Assembly (NCBI RefSeq): GCF_012926525.1
Contig: NZ_JABBNI010000010.1
Coordinates: 1-64,000, forward strand
Length of the DNA stretch: 64,000 bases
DNA from: Clostridium muellerianum
GTDB taxonomy: Bacteria; Bacillota; Clostridia; Clostridiales; Clostridiaceae
Direction: 5' to 3'
Part shown: one piece after another, positions 41,955 through 50,545 of the stretch
How the letters are laid out: each line of letters opens with the position of its first letter
How positions within the stretch are numbered: position 1 is the first letter of the stretch
Position numbers and translations under genes: made by a program
The notes under the pieces: model-generated
Databases searched by the model: none
Told to the model about the DNA's origin: nothing
What the model saw: the letters and a program-made list of their open reading frames with translations, nothing else

Positions 41955-41983
41955 AAGCGCTGAATACTCAATAATTTATATTG

Positions 41984-42020
41984 TGGTTACTGGAATATGT
42001 TTTGCAGTAACCATATTTTT
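41984..42020 (+). terminator. Terminator of the left half of the element
   Basis: TGGTTACTG / CAGTAACCA stem with a 12-nt loop followed by a T run. Confidence 0.78.
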
Positions 42021-42151
42021 ATGAATATACTATATGTATATAGTTTAGTGTTAGGTGTACAAATAATATTTGTTTAATTTAAAAGGAACTAGTTGAATCT
42101 TTGTAGAATATTAAATATATTGGAAAGTGATTTATTGTACAAGCAGGTGAT

Positions 42152-42358
42152 ATGATGATAAAAAATAGACTTCTTCAGATAAGATTACAAAAAGGTTATA
42201 AAAAGCAAAAGGATTTTGCTGAGTTATTGGGAATGAATAATACTGCTTATAATTTGATAGAAAATAATAGAAAGCAGGTAACATTAGAAACTGCTATAGA
42301 TATAGCTAATAAATTACATATGCATGTAGAGAAAATATTTTATAAGTCCAGTGAATAG
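42152..42358 (+). CDS. XRE-family HTH regulator
   Basis: A 68-aa single-HTH protein (KNRLLQIRLQKGYKKQKDFA, then NNTAYNLIENNRKQVTLET) of the Cro/phage-repressor type. It heads the second module with FtsK. The palindrome ACTATATGTATATAGT at 42029-42044 lies upstream and may be its operator. AGGTG precedes the ATG. Confidence 0.82.
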   Translation: MMIKNRLLQIRLQKGYKKQKDFAELLGMNNTAYNLIENNRKQVTLETAIDIANKLHMHVEKIFYKSSE

Positions 42359-42371
42359 GACTTATTTTTTT
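42343..42371 (+). terminator. Terminator overlapping the HTH gene end
   Basis: TAAGTCC / GGACTTA stem with an 8-nt loop and seven T residues, starting inside the last codons of the HTH gene. Confidence 0.7.
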
Positions 42372-42495
42372 ATTTTGAAATTTAGTTTAGAGTAAATTTA
42401 TTTTAGATTCTACAAAAAAAAATTTAGTAGACAGGCAATATTTTCAGATACATTGAATAAGATATAGTATAAGCAATCAAGTTAGAGGATAAGAG

Positions 42496-42636
42496 GTGTT
42501 AAAGTATATTATATTAGTTTGGTTCTTAACTACAGCAGCAGGAGTTGTTATAGTTAAACCTTTTGGTCATAAAAAAAAGTACATGAATTGTAGAGCGGAG
42601 CTTAATAGGTTTAAAAGACTAGATGAAAAAAGGTGA
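42496..42636 (+). CDS. Small single-span membrane protein (46 aa)
   Basis: GTG start with AGAGG 7 nt upstream. One hydrophobic helix (YIILVWFLTTAAGVVIV) is followed by a basic tail. The stop lies 4 bp before the FtsK-like start, so it is likely co-translated and may anchor or assist that ATPase. Confidence 0.55.
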   Translation: MLKYIILVWFLTTAAGVVIVKPFGHKKKYMNCRAELNRFKRLDEKR

Positions 42637-42640
42637 TGTT

Positions 42641-43993
42641 ATGAATTTGAAGTCAAAGTGGAAAAATCTTAAAACATCATTGGAGCAGCATAACAAAATA
42701 AGCAAACTTGAAAGAGCCTGGATAAGAATATTAGCTAATGCTGGTATCCATAATAAAGAAAAAGATACCTTTTCATTAACGGAAATAGAGTCTGTAAATT
42801 ATGGATACAATGCAAAGGTGTTAATACCCTATGGATTAACATTTGAAGGACTAAAATGTGCTATGGACTTAATACAGGATAGTTTACCATGTATCCTTAT
42901 GCTTACTAAAAAAAAGAATGAAAATTTTGCTTTAGCACGAATAATTCAAACTCCTGCTAAAGTGGGAAAATTTTTGCCACCAAAAGTAAAACCTTATGAA
43001 GTGTTCTTGGGGATTAGTTTTGATGGAGAACCTATAATAATTGACATGAATGAGCTTCCACATCTCTTTATATGCGGCTCAACTGGAAGCGGTAAAAGTA
43101 AATTAGTAGATCATATCTTAACAAGTCTTATCTATAACAGTAGTATGTTACAGCTTGAATTGTATTTAGTGCAGATAGCAAAGGAAGATTTATATATTTA
43201 TGAGGATATGGACCAGGTAAGATGTTTTGCTACTACCATAAAGAAAACATATTTAATGCTAAAGCACATACATGAAAAAATGATTGAGCGTAGCTCCTTA
43301 ATCATTCCTCTAAAAAAGCGTGGAATAGCAGGAAAGATAACAGAGTATAACAAAAGGAACGTATGTATTATGAGTACAGTATATGTTGTTATAGACGAGT
43401 TTTCAAGTCTTATGAGTAAAACAAGTGATGGTAAACAGGTTAAAGAGTGGAAGAGTGCAATAATGGACTATTTGGAGGAAATAGCACAGATAGGTCGTAG
43501 TGTGGGGGTATTCCTTATACTATCACTACAAAGGCCAACAGCAGATAAGCTGCCGCCATTTGTAAAAGCTATGTGTAACGTCAAGATCAGTTTTAGACAA
43601 ACCAATAAGAAGAGTTCAGAAGTAGCACTTGATGATGATTCAGCATTGAATTTAGAGCCACGAATGGCAATTATGGATATTGGAGAAAGAACATACCTAA
43701 AAACATTAGAAATAACAGATAAAGCAATAATCAATTATTTAAAGCCACATATCAAACCACATCATAGAACATTAACCTTTGATGAAGGGAGCAAATCTAA
43801 AGAAAAAAATACTCCTAAGGGTAAAGGAAAAATTCCTATAGTATTCGATAAAGTAAGTCCTGCTAAAGAGGTAGCTGTGAGCAATATACCTAACTTTGTA
43901 CCCTATGAAGAAACAAAAGCAGTACATGTAATTGATAAGACTAAGATTCCAATCAAAACAGAAAAGCCACATAAAGGGAGAGTGAAGCTTTAA
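42641..43993 (+). CDS. FtsK/SpoIIIE-type DNA translocase (TcpA-like)
   Basis: A 450-aa ATPase with Walker A FICGSTGSGKSKLVDH, Walker B VYVVIDEFSSLM, and the arginine-finger region RSVGVFLILSLQRPTAD, followed by a basic, Lys-rich tail. It lacks the multi-span FtsK membrane domain. Such proteins act as coupling ATPases in Gram-positive conjugative or mobilizable elements. ATG 42641 follows AGGTGATG. It overlaps the next gene by 1 base. Confidence 0.87.
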   Translation: MNLKSKWKNLKTSLEQHNKISKLERAWIRILANAGIHNKEKDTFSLTEIESVNYGYNAKVLIPYGLTFEGLKCAMDLIQDSLPCILMLTKKKNENFALARIIQTPAKVGKFLPPKVKPYEVFLGISFDGEPIIIDMNELPHLFICGSTGSGKSKLVDHILTSLIYNSSMLQLELYLVQIAKEDLYIYEDMDQVRCFATTIKKTYLMLKHIHEKMIERSSLIIPLKKRGIAGKITEYNKRNVCIMSTVYVVIDEFSSLMSKTSDGKQVKEWKSAIMDYLEEIAQIGRSVGVFLILSLQRPTADKLPPFVKAMCNVKISFRQTNKKSSEVALDDDSALNLEPRMAIMDIGERTYLKTLEITDKAIINYLKPHIKPHHRTLTFDEGSKSKEKNTPKGKGKIPIVFDKVSPAKEVAVSNIPNFVPYEETKAVHVIDKTKIPIKTEKPHKGRVKL

Positions 43994-44580
43994 TGCTAAC
44001 GGATAGAGATAGAGCTATTTACTACCACATAGAAAAATATAAATTTGCTAGTATAGAGCAGATACAAAAGGCATTTTTTAAGGAGCAAAAATATTCTTAT
44101 GATATAGCCAGGAGACGTTTAAATAAACTAGTATCAAACGATTACCTTAAGTGCAGTAGAAATTTTATAACAAACCAAAATATTTATTACATTGACAATC
44201 AATATAGAAAGGTTAGCTTACATTCTATGCTTTTAATGGATTACTATGTGGAACTGCTACATTGTAATGCTGAAATAGTGCATTTTGAAAAAGAGAAGGA
44301 ATGGCTTGATGGAAAAATCAGATCAGATGGATTTTGTATATATGACTTCAATGGTTATAGATTTTATAACCTCATAGAAGTTAATGCTTCACACAATAAG
44401 TTAAACCTGGAGAAGTACGAAAGCTTATTTAATAGTGGAGAGTTGCAAAAGGCTTATGGAGTATTCCCTACGATTATTCTAATTGATGATATAAACCATA
44501 AAAGTGATCCTACTTTTCAAAGCATGGATATAATACATTTAGACTTTAACCTTAGTGATTTTGCCAAGATATTCATGTAA
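43993..44580 (+). CDS. Replication-relaxation family protein
   Basis: A 195-aa protein with an N-terminal winged helix (LTDRDRAIYYHIEKYKFASI, ARRRLNKLVSNDYL) and a C-terminal region (NLIEVNASHNKLNLEKY) typical of the Replic_Relax family found on Gram-positive plasmids next to FtsK-like ATPases. It likely binds an origin or transfer site; the adjacent 536-bp noncoding region is a candidate. Confidence 0.78.
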   Translation: MLTDRDRAIYYHIEKYKFASIEQIQKAFFKEQKYSYDIARRRLNKLVSNDYLKCSRNFITNQNIYYIDNQYRKVSLHSMLLMDYYVELLHCNAEIVHFEKEKEWLDGKIRSDGFCIYDFNGYRFYNLIEVNASHNKLNLEKYESLFNSGELQKAYGVFPTIILIDDINHKSDPTFQSMDIIHLDFNLSDFAKIFM

Positions 44581-45116
44581 TTTAGTGTATACTAAAGTAT
44601 ACTCTATGAATATATGTTTTAAGACAGCTTAAAGTATAACCACAATAACCGTATATTTGATATACAGTTAAATGGCTTAATTATGCAATTCCTTAGTTCT
44701 CAATAAGAAGAGACTTTTAATAAAAGGCACTTCGATAAAGGGAGCGGTTGCTCCTGGTACATACCACAAAAGACAGATACAAGGCCAAAAGATAGATACA
44801 TTTGCTTTTATGGGATATCTACCTACTTATTCAGGTCTATAGTGTTTGTATTTTCTATATATCTTTACCATTACTTATTCTATCCAATGGGTTTCTATGA
44901 CTTATGTTTCTTATCTAGTTATATTGCAAAGATAAGGTCCCAAGAGGTAATACTCTTAATCCTACTCACTACAATTTTAGCCAGGTAGGATATATAAGTT
45001 ATAGAAGATCATTAGATATGAGTAAGTAAGCGGAATTGGATATTATAGAAAACTCAAAATTGCTATGAGTCTATGAATAAATAGTTAAGATATAAAAAAC
45101 TAAGGAGGGAAAATTT
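44581..45116. other. Noncoding region, candidate replication or transfer origin
   Basis: A 536-bp gap with several dyads: GTATACTAAAGTATAC (44587-44602), GTATATTTGATATAC (44651-44665), GGAGC-GGTT-GCTCC (44741-44754) and TGGTA-CA-TACCA (44755-44766). The last two abut. No open frame of size or CDS signal is seen until the GGAGGG before 45117. Origin or oriT function is inference from position. Confidence 0.45.
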
Positions 45117-45389
45117 ATGTTACAAACTATTAGAGAAGCTTTAAAGGAACTTTTTCAGATCTTCTTACTATGGGAAGTTATGACTATCACAATAAGATTT
45201 GTGTTATTTAGAAACATTGTAGGAAAGCACACATTAGAAAAAGCAATTTATAGAGGAATGAAAAGATTGCTTAGATACTCAATTAAAGGTAGCAAAAAAC
45301 TAGTGTTAGAGTTACAACAGAAAAGACAAGAGCAGCTTAATAAAGAAGCTACTCATGACAATGTTATTCCATTTAGAAAACGTGCTTAA
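45117..45389 (+). CDS. Hypothetical basic protein with membrane segment (90 aa)
   Basis: Begins with an amphipathic to hydrophobic stretch (LKELFQIFLLWEVMTITIRF), then a Lys/Arg-rich half ending VIPFRKRA. Strong AAGGAGGG site. No family recognised; it precedes two SpoIIIAC-like genes. Confidence 0.55.
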   Translation: MLQTIREALKELFQIFLLWEVMTITIRFVLFRNIVGKHTLEKAIYRGMKRLLRYSIKGSKKLVLELQQKRQEQLNKEATHDNVIPFRKRA

Positions 45390-45482
45390 ATGCACAGTGG
45401 AGAGAAGTTTCGCACTCTTCTTTCCTTTCTATTATTATATCTAATTGATTTAAAATAATGTGTGATTTATGGAGGTATTATT

Positions 45483-45671
45483 ATGAATACAACTCTAATA
45501 GTTACAATGGCAGCTATAGGAATAAGTGCAGCAGTAGCAGAAAAGTTACTTAATGCTTTTGGTAAGGTAGATATGGCTCAATTTGTGAATATAGCAGGGT
45601 TGAGTGGTATTGGAGTAACAGCATTAGGAATAGTTATTAAGCTTTTACAAGCTTGTACATCAATTTTATAG
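45483..45671 (+). CDS. SpoIIIAC-like two-helix membrane protein
   Basis: A 62-aa protein with two hydrophobic helices separated by FGKVDMAQFVNIAG. The spacing and G-K-x-D/E-x-A-Q pattern resemble SpoIIIAC of the sporulation feeding-tube apparatus. ATG 45483 follows TGGAGG. It is paired with the next gene, 11 bp downstream. A role in element transfer or in a membrane pore is inferred. Confidence 0.55.
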   Translation: MNTTLIVTMAAIGISAAVAEKLLNAFGKVDMAQFVNIAGLSGIGVTALGIVIKLLQACTSIL

Positions 45672-45681
45672 GAGTTTTAAT

Positions 45682-45903
45682 ATGGTAAAAGTTTTAGCTA
45701 TAGGAATTATAAAAACAGGAGCTATTACATTGGTATTAAGCAAAGCTATGAGGACATTTGGAAAACAAGATTATGCAGATGTAATAAAGTTTAGTGGTAT
45801 TTGTTTAATTGGAATAAATGTAATGCAGATTGTAGCTTATATAATACAGCACCCACCAGGAATAATAAAAGTTATATGTAATATAATTAGCTTTTTTTCT
45901 TAA
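45682..45903 (+). CDS. Second SpoIIIAC-like membrane protein
   Basis: A 73-aa protein with an N-terminal helix, the related linker FGKQDYADVIKFSG, and a second helix followed by a hydrophobic tail. It looks like a diverged tandem duplicate of the previous gene. GGAG precedes the ATG. Confidence 0.55.
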   Translation: MVKVLAIGIIKTGAITLVLSKAMRTFGKQDYADVIKFSGICLIGINVMQIVAYIIQHPPGIIKVICNIISFFS

Positions 45904-45977
45904 TAAGTGAATAGAAAAGAGTAACTTGTCCATAATGTAAATGTACTTTAAAATAATCATTTTTGTAAACCCCATAT

Positions 45978-46005
45978 AAGGCTCTCAACGAGCCTTAATT
46001 TTTTT
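45978..46005 (+). terminator. Terminator after the membrane pair
   Basis: AAGGCTC-TCAAC-GAGCCTT followed by a T run. Confidence 0.85.
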
Positions 46006-46030
46006 ATGTGTAGGATTATGATCTTATGAT

Positions 46031-46199
46031 TAAGAGTTGTAATTGATAAAGAAGCTTTTTCAGATTGGATTAAAAAGCAACTTGAAATGATTGGAGCTAT
46101 TGAAAATAAAGGCTTTACTTGCTTATCTTTTAAAAGGGAAGGTAATAATGCAACATTAATAGACTACATTATAACTTTAGATATTGCAAAAGAAATATA
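46031..46199 (+). pseudogene. Decayed small phage-type ORF
   Basis: An open frame of about 56 codons reads VVIDKEAFSDWIKKQLEMIG onward to a TAG, but has no start codon: the ATG just upstream is in a different frame and stops at once. Probably the 3' part of a broken gene. Confidence 0.4.
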
Positions 46200-46267
46200 G
46201 AGTGTAAACATTTTATAAAATTAGAAAGCCAGGAACTAAAAGATTTAAAAAAGAGCTTGCCTACTGA

Positions 46268-46744
46268 AAGTATGGAACCTTTAAAGTTCGCACTACAGCT
46301 TGTTTTGTGGACAGAAAAGAACTTGAAACGTTAAAAAATCTAGGTTTAGGAGGAATAGGAAATTTTTCCGAGTCCTCGTATATAAATTCTCAAAATAAAA
46401 GTCAACCATGCTATGAGCTTAATCGTAATGGAATGTTAGAAATGTTAAATAGTGAGTCTGCTTTTGTAAGATACAAAACTATTGAATATATCAATAAATT
46501 AGAAGAAAATCTTAGACAGTCAAAACCTAGTTATATGATAGAAGATTCAATTGAAAGAGCTAAAATATGGATAAGGGAACAGGAAGAAAAGAAACAACTA
46601 GAATTAGAAAATAAGCAGCATGTAAATCAATTAAAAGAACAGGAGCCTAAAGTTATATTTGCAGATCCAGTAAAAGTAAGTCATTCATTAATTCTAGTAG
46701 GGGATTTAGTGAAAATCTATACATTCTGTTATTTACAAATATAA
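46268..46744 (+). pseudogene. Rha/antirepressor remnant
   Basis: The frame opens without a start, runs through a Rha-like part (SSYINSQNKSQPCYELNRNG) and the linker IEDSIERAKIWIREQEEK, which closely matches IEDPIERARAWIKEQEEK in the gene at 38827. It then enters a KilA-C start (PKVIFADPVKVSHSLILVGD) and ends abruptly after LVKIYTFCYLQI. N- and C-terminal parts are missing. A GTG at 46307 could give a 145-aa fragment. Confidence 0.7.
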
Positions 46745-46917
46745 ATTAAATAAAAGTATAAACTGAATTGATAACAAAATATATTCAGGATTTAGAAGTA
46801 CAGCTAATAAAAATTAGTAGGTGATATTGTCAAATAATCTAATATTATAAAATAAGGTTATTAGGGATATAGATATTAAAAATTATTATATCCCTTTAAA
46901 ATAGTGATAAAAATAAG

Positions 46918-47658
46918 TTAATCTAATACTATATAATCTAAAGATCGTTTTTCTGTTAGTAAGTTATTAAAAGCAATATCTTGTTTAGTTTCCCAGTGTT
47001 TACGTTTTTGTTCCACCAGTTCTTTGGCCTTTTCCCAGGAAGTTGATGGATCTAACTTGTCATTTAGACCTTTATCTATATCAAGGTTAGTTATATTGTT
47101 AAAATTTTGATATCTGTTACGGTGCCAAATATCTTTGATTTGAAGGGCAAAAATTTTGGCTAACTCTACTTTTTTACAATTGATGATATCTGAATTATTT
47201 ATTTTAAATAGTATGTATTTAAGCTGCTTTACTTCAATAATATCATTATCATCATTATTATCAATTTTGTCTGCTGGAATTATTTTTTGATTTTTAATAG
47301 TAGCATAAAAAGTTTCTCCAGTTTCGTCTTTTATTATTTTTAAAGAAATGATATCTGTAAGATTAATAGCACCTTCGTTAATATTGTTTATATCAAGAAT
47401 GTGAAAATGACAATCACCATGAATTGCAGCATCAAAACCGTTTATATTTTTATAATTAATTGCATCAATTAGGACATTATTAATTGATTTTTTATTTAAT
47501 AAATGAGATTCTTTTATAGTTCGAAATACAAATATTGAACTGTTTAATGGTCCAAAACCATAACCAGGTGTCGGATTAATTGATAAAAAATCATATCTGT
47601 AATTTTTAGATAATTGTAATAAATTTTCATAAGTTAATCCAATACTTAAATTATACAT
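46918..47658 (-). CDS. Hypothetical protein divergent from the radical SAM operon (246 aa)
   Basis: I recognise no family. Soluble, with an N-terminal region (LTYENLLQLSKNYRYDFLSI), a histidine-rich GFDAAIHGDCHFHIL near residue 90, and a D/N-rich linker (DKIDNNDDNDIIE). The charged helical C-terminus includes WEKAKELVEQKRKHWETK. ATG 47658 follows TGGAGG. It faces away from the cargo operon across a 321-bp gap and could be a regulator, sensor or toxin partner; this is a guess from position. Confidence 0.7.
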   Translation of the reverse strand: MYNLSIGLTYENLLQLSKNYRYDFLSINPTPGYGFGPLNSSIFVFRTIKESHLLNKKSINNVLIDAINYKNINGFDAAIHGDCHFHILDINNINEGAINLTDIISLKIIKDETGETFYATIKNQKIIPADKIDNNDDNDIIEVKQLKYILFKINNSDIINCKKVELAKIFALQIKDIWHRNRYQNFNNITNLDIDKGLNDKLDPSTSWEKAKELVEQKRKHWETKQDIAFNNLLTEKRSLDYIVLD

Positions 47659-47882
47659 AAGCGTAACCTCCATAAAAATTATAATAGCTTAAATTTTATA
47701 GTATAGTTAATCATGTATTTTGTAAAATAACATGGTACAAAAATGAAGTGAATAATACGTAGCGCTTTAACTAAAATTCATCTTTCAATTATATTATGTG
47801 ATGTTTTTTTCATAATTGTAATAAAATTATATATAAATGAAATGAATTCTAATTTAGAAGTGAATCAAGTTTATTTATGAAA

Positions 47883-47911
47883 TTGACATAAAAAATATTA
47901 AGGACTACAAT
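47883..47911 (+). promoter_or_regulatory. Promoter of the radical SAM operon
   Basis: TTGACA (47883-47888), 17-bp spacer, TACAAT (47906-47911), about 68 bp before the first ATG. The rest of 47659-47979 is AT-rich with no other clear motif. A near-consensus promoter suggests the cargo is expressed during lysogeny. Confidence 0.78.
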
Positions 47912-47979
47912 TAAAGTGTATAAATATGGTTAAATTCAATATTAAAATATAAATATATGATTGTAAAAGAGGTGAAAAT

Positions 47980-48957
47980 ATGTTAAATGAAATATCTATA
48001 GAAATTATACGAAAATGCCCTAATAATTGTTTGCATTGTTCATCATACTCTTCTATTAATTGTACCGAAATGATTTCTTTTGATAAATTTACTGAAGTCA
48101 TTAATGGTGGTATTAAATTAGGACTAAATACTGTATGTTTTTCAGGAGGAGAGCCTTTTTTACATCCACAAATTATTGAAATGATAAAATATGTATTTAA
48201 AAGAGGATTGTCTAGTTACGTTTATACAAGTGGAATTTGTTTAAGTAGTAAACAACAAAGAATATCAATTCCAGAAAATATTTTAAGTGAAATTTGTGGA
48301 AAGGTTACTAAACTTATATTTAATATTGAAGGTGCTAGTCCATCGACTTATGATGTTATTATGGGGACAAAAGGAAATTTTGAGCTTTTAAATAAGTCAA
48401 TAACTAGTGCTAGAAAGTTTAATATAGTAACAGAGGCTCATTTTGTTCCAATGAAATTAAATATACATGAGATTGAATCTACCATTGATTTTTGCAAAGA
48501 ACTTGGTGTTTCAAAAATAAGTTTTTTAAGGCTTGTTTTGCATGGAAGAGCATTCGAAAATGCACATAAAATTGCCTTATCAGATAAAGAAACAGAAAAC
48601 TTAAAAGAAAAGTTGAATTTTATTAGCAAAAATGATTCTGTTGATATCCGAATTGGAGTTCCGTTATCTGAAGAGAATAACAAGGATAGTTGTGAAGCAG
48701 CAAGAGGAAAGCTTAATATTAAATATGATGGATTTGTATATCCTTGTGAAGTCTTCAAAAATAATAGAATAAAAATGAAAGATTTGGTTCCTGAAAACAT
48801 AAATGAAATTGACATTGAATCAATATATAAAAACTCAATGTATTTAAAATATGTTAGAAATTATATAGCAGAGTTTGGAAAAGTAAAAAATTGTGAAAAT
48901 TGTGTAGGACAATATCTTATTAAATCTTTTAGTAAGGACGGTGATAATAATGGCTAA
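47980..48957 (+). CDS. Radical SAM protein with SPASM-like C-terminus
   Basis: A 325-aa radical SAM enzyme: cluster motif C13-x3-C17-x2-C20 (RKCPNNCLHC), SGGEPFLHP at 55-63, and later cysteines C238, C256, C305 and C308 consistent with a partial SPASM/twitch auxiliary-cluster domain. Substrate unknown; similar enzymes modify peptides or proteins. AGAGGTG precedes the ATG. The stop overlaps the start of the HD gene by 8 bp. It is not a viperin: sequence around the cluster and the SPASM-like end differ. Confidence 0.88.
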   Translation: MLNEISIEIIRKCPNNCLHCSSYSSINCTEMISFDKFTEVINGGIKLGLNTVCFSGGEPFLHPQIIEMIKYVFKRGLSSYVYTSGICLSSKQQRISIPENILSEICGKVTKLIFNIEGASPSTYDVIMGTKGNFELLNKSITSARKFNIVTEAHFVPMKLNIHEIESTIDFCKELGVSKISFLRLVLHGRAFENAHKIALSDKETENLKEKLNFISKNDSVDIRIGVPLSEENNKDSCEAARGKLNIKYDGFVYPCEVFKNNRIKMKDLVPENINEIDIESIYKNSMYLKYVRNYIAEFGKVKNCENCVGQYLIKSFSKDGDNNG

Positions 48958-50545
48958 TGGGGATTTAAAATTATTAAATAAAATTAAAAAATATGGCAAA
49001 GAACAAATACCTAAATATCTGGAAGAATTAGATGTACAAGATATTGAACATCCTTTAGATGAAGAGATTTTGAAAATTTTAGATCAATTCGAAATACGAA
49101 GTGATGATAATGACTACCGTATTTTCTGTTATCTAGAAACAATAAAAAAGGCTTGGAAATTAATTATTGATAAGTCTATAAAATGTTTGAGATTTTTTGA
49201 TACAAGGGAGCCATTTCTTAAAATTAGAACTAAGCATCCCATTGCATATGGCGTAAGTGAATTAGGTGATTACTTTGAAAAATACTCGAATTTTGAATCT
49301 ATGCTTTATGGTGGTGGAAAGTACTATAGAGATCATGTAGTTCATGTTTTTCGTGTTTGGATGTTAGGGTTAGAATGTTTACTTAATAAAGATGGCCAAT
49401 ATCTTGAAAGAATAAATATTGAAAAAGGTATAAAAATTAATTCTCTAGAAAAGTTAAGTATATGGTCAATGATAGCATTAACTCATGATCTAGGATATCC
49501 ATTAGAGAAGTCACAAGAAATTATTGATAAAACAAAAGATATGATGAAGACATTTATAGCGAATCCGATTGTATCCATGGATTTATCTTTTAATGGTGTT
49601 CAAAACAATATGAATGATTTTGTTTTAAGGTTCATTAGTTCAAAAATGCATGAAGTTAATACTAATTGCCCAAAAGAGAACAAAGAAGAATGTAAAGAGA
49701 AAAAAACTGAAGAAGGAAAAGCTAAAGATAAAAAAGGTTATGTTGCAAGATTGCAACCTAAGTATTATTTTAAATTTCAAAAGTCGCTTGAGCAATGTAA
49801 ACATGGTATATTGAGTTCAATTATTATTTATAAGTTATTAATTTATTTTTTAGAATCTGATTATAATATAAATGAGGATTATCGTTTTAATGAAGAAGAT
49901 GTTAGACAATTTTACATTAGAAGAGAAATTTTAAGAGCCATAGCATCTCATACATGCCATGACATTTATCATTTGGATATTTTAAGTTTTGCATATTTAT
50001 TAATTATTGTAGATGATTGTCAAGAGTGGGGAAGAAAGCGAATTTCTGAATTATATATAAAATCTAATTCTACATATGAACTTCTTGGAATAACTCCTAA
50101 ATTTGATGTAAGTGAAAGTACTATTGATGGTGAAACTATATGTATTCATGAATGTTTGGTTAGTGAACAATTTAAGTTTGAAGGTAATGATATTGATGGC
50201 TTAAAAAGAATTTTAAAGAGTATTCAAAAACAAATATACAGTTATAAAGCAATATTTAGAGATGGACAAGATACTGCTAAAAGGAATTTTATATTTAAAA
50301 AACATTGTAATATAACTTATGATGATGGAGGTGCTACATCGATTTTTGAAATAAAATTTAAAATTTCAAATGAGGATGATTCTACTTTTACTGTAAAGTT
50401 GAAATCAGCTGATATTACTAGTACAATAAAAGAGTTTGGAGAAAAATTTTTAAAAGGAATATATTCTTGTGAAGTTTTAGCGCTTGAACAATCTTCAAAT
50501 TTAGATACTGAAAGGGTATATTCTATAAAGGATGGAAATGATTAA
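48950..50545 (+). CDS. HD-domain phosphohydrolase-like protein
   Basis: A 531-aa protein with a full set of HD-type metal ligands: RDHVVHVFRVW (H129/H132), LTHDLGYP (H179/D180), CKHGILSS (H285), ASHTCHD (H334/H337) and VDDCQEWGR (D355/D356). A Lys/Glu-rich insert (about 240-262) interrupts the domain. The C-terminal 150 residues are a separate alpha/beta part of unknown fold. HD enzymes commonly cleave nucleotides or cyclic nucleotides. ATG 48950 lies inside the end of the radical SAM gene; the downstream gene starts 8 bp before its stop. Confidence 0.82.
   Translation: MANGDLKLLNKIKKYGKEQIPKYLEELDVQDIEHPLDEEILKILDQFEIRSDDNDYRIFCYLETIKKAWKLIIDKSIKCLRFFDTREPFLKIRTKHPIAYGVSELGDYFEKYSNFESMLYGGGKYYRDHVVHVFRVWMLGLECLLNKDGQYLERINIEKGIKINSLEKLSIWSMIALTHDLGYPLEKSQEIIDKTKDMMKTFIANPIVSMDLSFNGVQNNMNDFVLRFISSKMHEVNTNCPKENKEECKEKKTEEGKAKDKKGYVARLQPKYYFKFQKSLEQCKHGILSSIIIYKLLIYFLESDYNINEDYRFNEEDVRQFYIRREILRAIASHTCHDIYHLDILSFAYLLIIVDDCQEWGRKRISELYIKSNSTYELLGITPKFDVSESTIDGETICIHECLVSEQFKFEGNDIDGLKRILKSIQKQIYSYKAIFRDGQDTAKRNFIFKKHCNITYDDGGATSIFEIKFKISNEDDSTFTVKLKSADITSTIKEFGEKFLKGIYSCEVLALEQSSNLDTERVYSIKDGND

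Noticed and set aside
46307..46744. Intact 145-aa regulator gene
   Set aside because: The frame opens upstream without a start and the KilA-C-like part is cut short, so a remnant is more likely.
47980..48957. Prokaryotic viperin
   Set aside because: The cluster region CPNNCLHC and the SPASM-like C-terminal cysteines differ from viperins, and no nucleotide kinase accompanies it.
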